This document shows positions 6,036 to 8,098 of a stretch of DNA of 8,098 nucleotides, in pieces. The notes under the pieces are model-generated. The model worked only from the letters and a program-made list of their open reading frames with translations. It was not told where the DNA came from and ran no database searches. The DNA is from Minisyncoccota bacterium (GTDB lineage: Bacteria; Patescibacteriota; Minisyncoccia; Minisyncoccales; GWA2-38-27). Position numbers and translations under genes: made by a program. Positions within the stretch are counted from its first letter, which is position 1. Each line of letters opens with the position of its first letter. The DNA lies in contig JAQUNM010000023.1 of the NCBI GenBank assembly GCA_028717605.1, forward strand, positions 1 to 8,098, given 5' to 3'.

Positions 6036-7004
6036 TTATATAATCTGATAAATATATTGGATTAAGAAATAATGGTTTACTGTTAAAGCTAAATAAATAG
6101 TAGTCAATATAATTATTCCATTAATTAACAAAGACACAATATTAGATATTTTAAAGACAATCAATAAAAGAAAAATACCTATAATAATTATACCATAATT
6201 TAATGGTTTTAAAGATATTTTTTCAAAAAGAGAGATATATTTTGGGTTTTCTTGTTTTAAAATATCTTCTGGATTACCAATAGTATAAATGGGTTGATCA
6301 TCAACTTTTTCAATAAAAGCAAAAGATTCTTCTTCTGTTAATTTTTCTGTTTCTTCTCCTAAAACAAGCTTTTCTGTTTCTTCTGGTTCTAAGACAACAG
6401 TTATTTCTTCTAATTCTGATCTTATAATAATTTCATTCTTGGTCCCAAAAAGTTGAACAACAAAAACAGCTTCTCTCTCTTTATACCTCCCGATAGCTGT
6501 AGCAATTCCTATTTCTTCAAACTTTTCATTAATAATGTTGTCTCTATGAGTAGGAGATTCCATCCAAGCTCTATCAACAGCATAAGAATCAGTAAAATTA
6601 ACTGCTAAGTTTTCACCAGCATATTTATAGTTATACCCTACTTTATTAAACCAATACCAAGGAGTAATACCTTGTGGCGAAGTATGAGCAAAATATCCTT
6701 TTTCAGCCATATCTTGAGCTTTTAGTTGAGCAGCTTGGAAAAGTAATTCATTACTAACCAACTCTTTTACCTGAACTTCTTCTCTTCTTATATTAGTTAA
6801 ATCAACTAATACATCAGGTAATATAGAGGCAAAAAAATCTTTAAGGGAAATTTCTAAAAAACTAGTTAAAGCTAAAAATTCTATTGAGATAAAAAAAATA
6901 AAGATAAGAAAAATATATCTTATCTTTAAAAAACTAATTTTTTGTTTTTTTCTATTAAAGTTATATTTCAAGAATGAAAAAATATTTTTTATTCTTTTTC
7001 TCAT
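6036..7004 (-). CDS. Membrane-anchored CAP-domain (SCP/PR1, YkwD-like) protein
   Basis: This 322-residue protein has a basic N-terminus and a membrane helix at about 28-48, which exports and anchors it. An extracellular CAP domain spans about 80-188. The CAP signatures are intact: GYFAHTSPQG with H107, AGENLA with E131, and SPTHRDNI with H153, the cavity residues that bind a divalent metal in many members. The closing strand VFVVQLFG is at 180-187. Bacterial members are secreted and linked to spore, cell-wall or adhesion functions, but their reaction is mostly unsettled. After the domain comes an acidic linker with a short repeat (EETEKL, VLG, EETEKL; 209-222), then two more membrane helices at about 270-286 and 289-309. 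C-terminal helices are unusual for this family. I see no convincing promoter in the 70 bases upstream. Confidence 0.88.
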   Translation of the reverse strand: MRKRIKNIFSFLKYNFNRKKQKISFLKIRYIFLIFIFFISIEFLALTSFLEISLKDFFASILPDVLVDLTNIRREEVQVKELVSNELLFQAAQLKAQDMAEKGYFAHTSPQGITPWYWFNKVGYNYKYAGENLAVNFTDSYAVDRAWMESPTHRDNIINEKFEEIGIATAIGRYKEREAVFVVQLFGTKNEIIIRSELEEITVVLEPEETEKLVLGEETEKLTEEESFAFIEKVDDQPIYTIGNPEDILKQENPKYISLFEKISLKPLNYGIIIIGIFLLLIVFKISNIVSLLINGIIILTTIYLALTVNHYFLIQYIYQII

Positions 7005-7074
7005 GTAAATTCAGAATTATTTTTGAACTTAAAATATCTTTTCTCGGAAAATAACCCTAATTTAAGAATTAATT

Positions 7075-8098
7075 TTATTTATTCTTTCTAAAAAGAAAGT
7101 ACAAACCTCCTCCAATTACTAATAGAATAATAATTATTAAGCCTGTCATTGATCTTCCTGTTTCTTCCTCATCAGAAGATTCTTCTTCTATTAATAATGG
7201 CTCTTCTTCAAGTTCTTGTTCTAATTCTTGTTCAGGTTCTTCTTCAATCTCTTCCTCGGGTTCTTCTTCAATTATAGTATCTTCTTCTCCTAAAACAATT
7301 CCTTCATCACCTAAAACGTCTTCCGATACATATTGAGATAAATCGGGTATTAAAATATTTAACTCTGAACATTTAAGCATATTAATCCAGCGTCTTGTAG
7401 TGATAAAAACATTGCCAGTTGGAGTATTAACATTTGGAAGAACTCCTATTTCTACCCAAGGGCGAAGTATCTCTTCTTTATAGGCTAACTGAAAGCGATT
7501 AACTGCTTCTTTACTTAAGTCACCATAAACCCCTGTTACTGGTAACCCTTCTTGCATGTGTTCGTTTAAGAAAACTTGTAATTTTTCTACTTCTTCAGGA
7601 TTATTATTTGCTCCGTAGAAAATGTTTTCATAAAGATATATTCCGCAAGCAATCGTATCTGTTGCTCCTAAAACCTCTCCTTCTGGCTCATCTGATTCTC
7701 CTAAAACTTCTCCTTGAGATTCTGAAGAAAATCCTCCCCTGCTACTAGTTGTGCTTCTATTATAAGTACAAGAATCATCGTCTTGAGTAGCTTCAGGATT
7801 GTAATTATTAGCTTCAGGATCAGTACATCCTAAAATTGGATCTTCGTCTTCTACTAAACCACAAGCAATATATTGATAATCATATTCTATCTCATCTCCC
7901 TCACAGCTTGCTCCTCCACAAGCAGGTTCAGGATTAGTGCAGGTTCTAGTTCTAGACTTTACTTGTTTTTGTTGGCAAGCTTCATCATCTCCACAAGAAC
8001 CAGTATTAGACCAATCACTCCAAGCAGACCAGTCTGACCAACCTCCATTAACTAAACCACAAGCAATGTATTGATAATCATATTCTATCTCGTCTCCC
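7075..8098 (-). CDS. Surface protein, C-terminal part: TSP1-like modules, PG-binding-like domain, membrane anchor (partial)
   Basis: The frame is open from the TAA at 7075 to the window edge, so 340 C-terminal residues are visible and the N-terminus lies beyond 8098. An in-frame ATG at 7557 splits a domain and is not the start. Reading inward from the edge there is a thrombospondin type-1-like module with a Trp ladder (WSDWSAWSDW) and six cysteines, followed by a motif with GCTDP, NYNP and DDDSC at 7762-7830. Next is a Ser/Gly linker with two GEVLG strings, then a peptidoglycan-binding-like domain at about 7369-7647 (EEVEKLQVFL, LPVTGVYG, AVNRFQ, TTRRWINMLKC). After it come a Glu-rich stalk (7159-7269), a membrane helix (7090-7149) and a basic RKNK tail. 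The architecture is that of a large cell-surface protein, possibly an adhesin. No LPXTG sorting motif is present, so anchoring is probably by the helix. Confidence 0.88.
   Translation of the reverse strand, partial: GDEIEYDYQYIACGLVNGGWSDWSAWSDWSNTGSCGDDEACQQKQVKSRTRTCTNPEPACGGASCEGDEIEYDYQYIACGLVEDEDPILGCTDPEANNYNPEATQDDDSCTYNRSTTSSRGGFSSESQGEVLGESDEPEGEVLGATDTIACGIYLYENIFYGANNNPEEVEKLQVFLNEHMQEGLPVTGVYGDLSKEAVNRFQLAYKEEILRPWVEIGVLPNVNTPTGNVFITTRRWINMLKCSELNILIPDLSQYVSEDVLGDEGIVLGEEDTIIEEEPEEEIEEEPEQELEQELEEEPLLIEEESSDEEETGRSMTGLIIIILLVIGGGLYFLFRKNK
7853..7900 (-). repeat. 48-bp direct repeat, copy 1 (encodes GDEIEYDYQYIACGLV)
   Basis: This segment matches 8051-8098 at 46 of 48 bases, in the same reading frame, 198 bases (66 codons) apart. 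Both differences are synonymous (TAT/TAC and GAT/GAC), so the 16 encoded residues are identical. It marks the end of one TSP1-like module. Confidence 0.9.
7861..8040 (-). other. Thrombospondin type-1-like module
   Basis: The encoded residues run from four Trp spaced by three (W-S-D-W-S-A-W-S-D-W, 8040-8011) through SRTRTCTNPEP and CGGASCEGD to IAC at 7861. Six cysteines (codons beginning at 7993, 7975, 7939, 7918, 7903 and 7861) allow three disulfides. The WxxWxxW start and the RTRTC-NP-P-GG-CEG pattern are those of animal TSP1 repeats. A second copy starts at the window edge. Confidence 0.75.
8051..8098 (-). repeat. 48-bp direct repeat, copy 2, cut by window edge
   Basis: This is the partner of 7853-7900. 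It is the end of the preceding TSP1-like module, whose remainder lies outside the window. The 66-codon period indicates a tandem array of modules in the full gene. Confidence 0.9.

Noticed and set aside
7005..7074. Promoter upstream of the CAP-domain gene
   Set aside because: Only poor matches (for example TTAGGG-N18-TATTTT) are present, indistinguishable from A/T-rich background.
7084..7099. CTTTCT-AAAA-AGAAAG hairpin as a terminator of the surface-protein gene
   Set aside because: It lies within the last codons (the basic tail), is A/T-rich and has no following T run on the minus strand, so it is probably a by-product of codon use.
7090..7170. Sortase (LPXTG-type) cell-wall anchor
   Set aside because: A hydrophobic helix plus basic tail is present, but the preceding residues (EETGRSMTG) contain no LPXTG or close variant.
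7075..7557. A separate 160-residue protein starting at the ATG at 7557
   Set aside because: The frame stays open to the window edge, and the peptidoglycan-binding-like domain begins upstream of this ATG. It is an internal Met.

Overview
The window is AT-rich, tightly packed and has no intergenic gap above about 150 bases. Several features point to a small-genome bacterium of the Patescibacteria/CPR type, probably Parcubacteria-like. These are the C-terminal part of a large surface protein with the GEVLG-type linkers and 'TTRRWIN' peptidoglycan-binding-like module familiar from that group, a membrane-anchored CAP-domain protein, and almost no Shine-Dalgarno sequences. The lineage is an inference from gene content; no rRNA or marker gene is present. 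TGA acts as a normal stop (for example in the overlapping ATGA junctions), so the recoded-TGA CPR lineages are unlikely.

Layout. Positions 1-1094 (+): the end of an unrecognised helical protein, then a DUF389 membrane protein 2 bases later. Positions 1105-2220 (-), convergent with it: an exported thioredoxin-like domain fused to a CcdA/DsbD-type membrane electron carrier. It has its own predicted promoter, placed so close that the mRNA would be leaderless. Positions 2294-5447 (-): a six-gene operon, in transcription order a DUF5320-like Gly-rich/coiled-coil protein, two NifX/NifB-family small proteins, a MinD-type ATPase carrying two [4Fe-4S] ferredoxin motifs, a cation diffusion facilitator with a Cys-rich zinc-ribbon tail, and a DUF134 helix-turn-helix protein. 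The junctions are -4 to +4 bases.

The operon is preceded by a near-consensus sigma-70 promoter (TTGACA-N17-TATACT). A 20-bp near-perfect palindrome lies across its -10 box, and a stem-loop sits at the predicted 5' end of the mRNA. The simplest model is a metal or iron-sulfur handling system: the NifX-like proteins bind a metal cluster, the ATPase loads or moves it, the transporter handles the ion, and DUF134 represses the promoter through the palindrome. The set resembles the NifX/MinD-ferredoxin part of the 'orange protein' (ORP) clusters of anaerobes.

Positions 5551-7004 (-): a rho-independent terminator closes a two-gene unit, a secreted CAP-domain protein followed by a small two-helix membrane protein. 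Positions 7075-8098 (-): the C-terminal 340 residues of a larger surface protein that continues past the window edge. It carries thrombospondin type-1-like modules, a GCTDP/DDDSC motif, a peptidoglycan-binding-like module, a Glu-rich stalk and a C-terminal membrane anchor. The disulfide-rich surface domains and the exported thiol-redox protein may be functionally connected.
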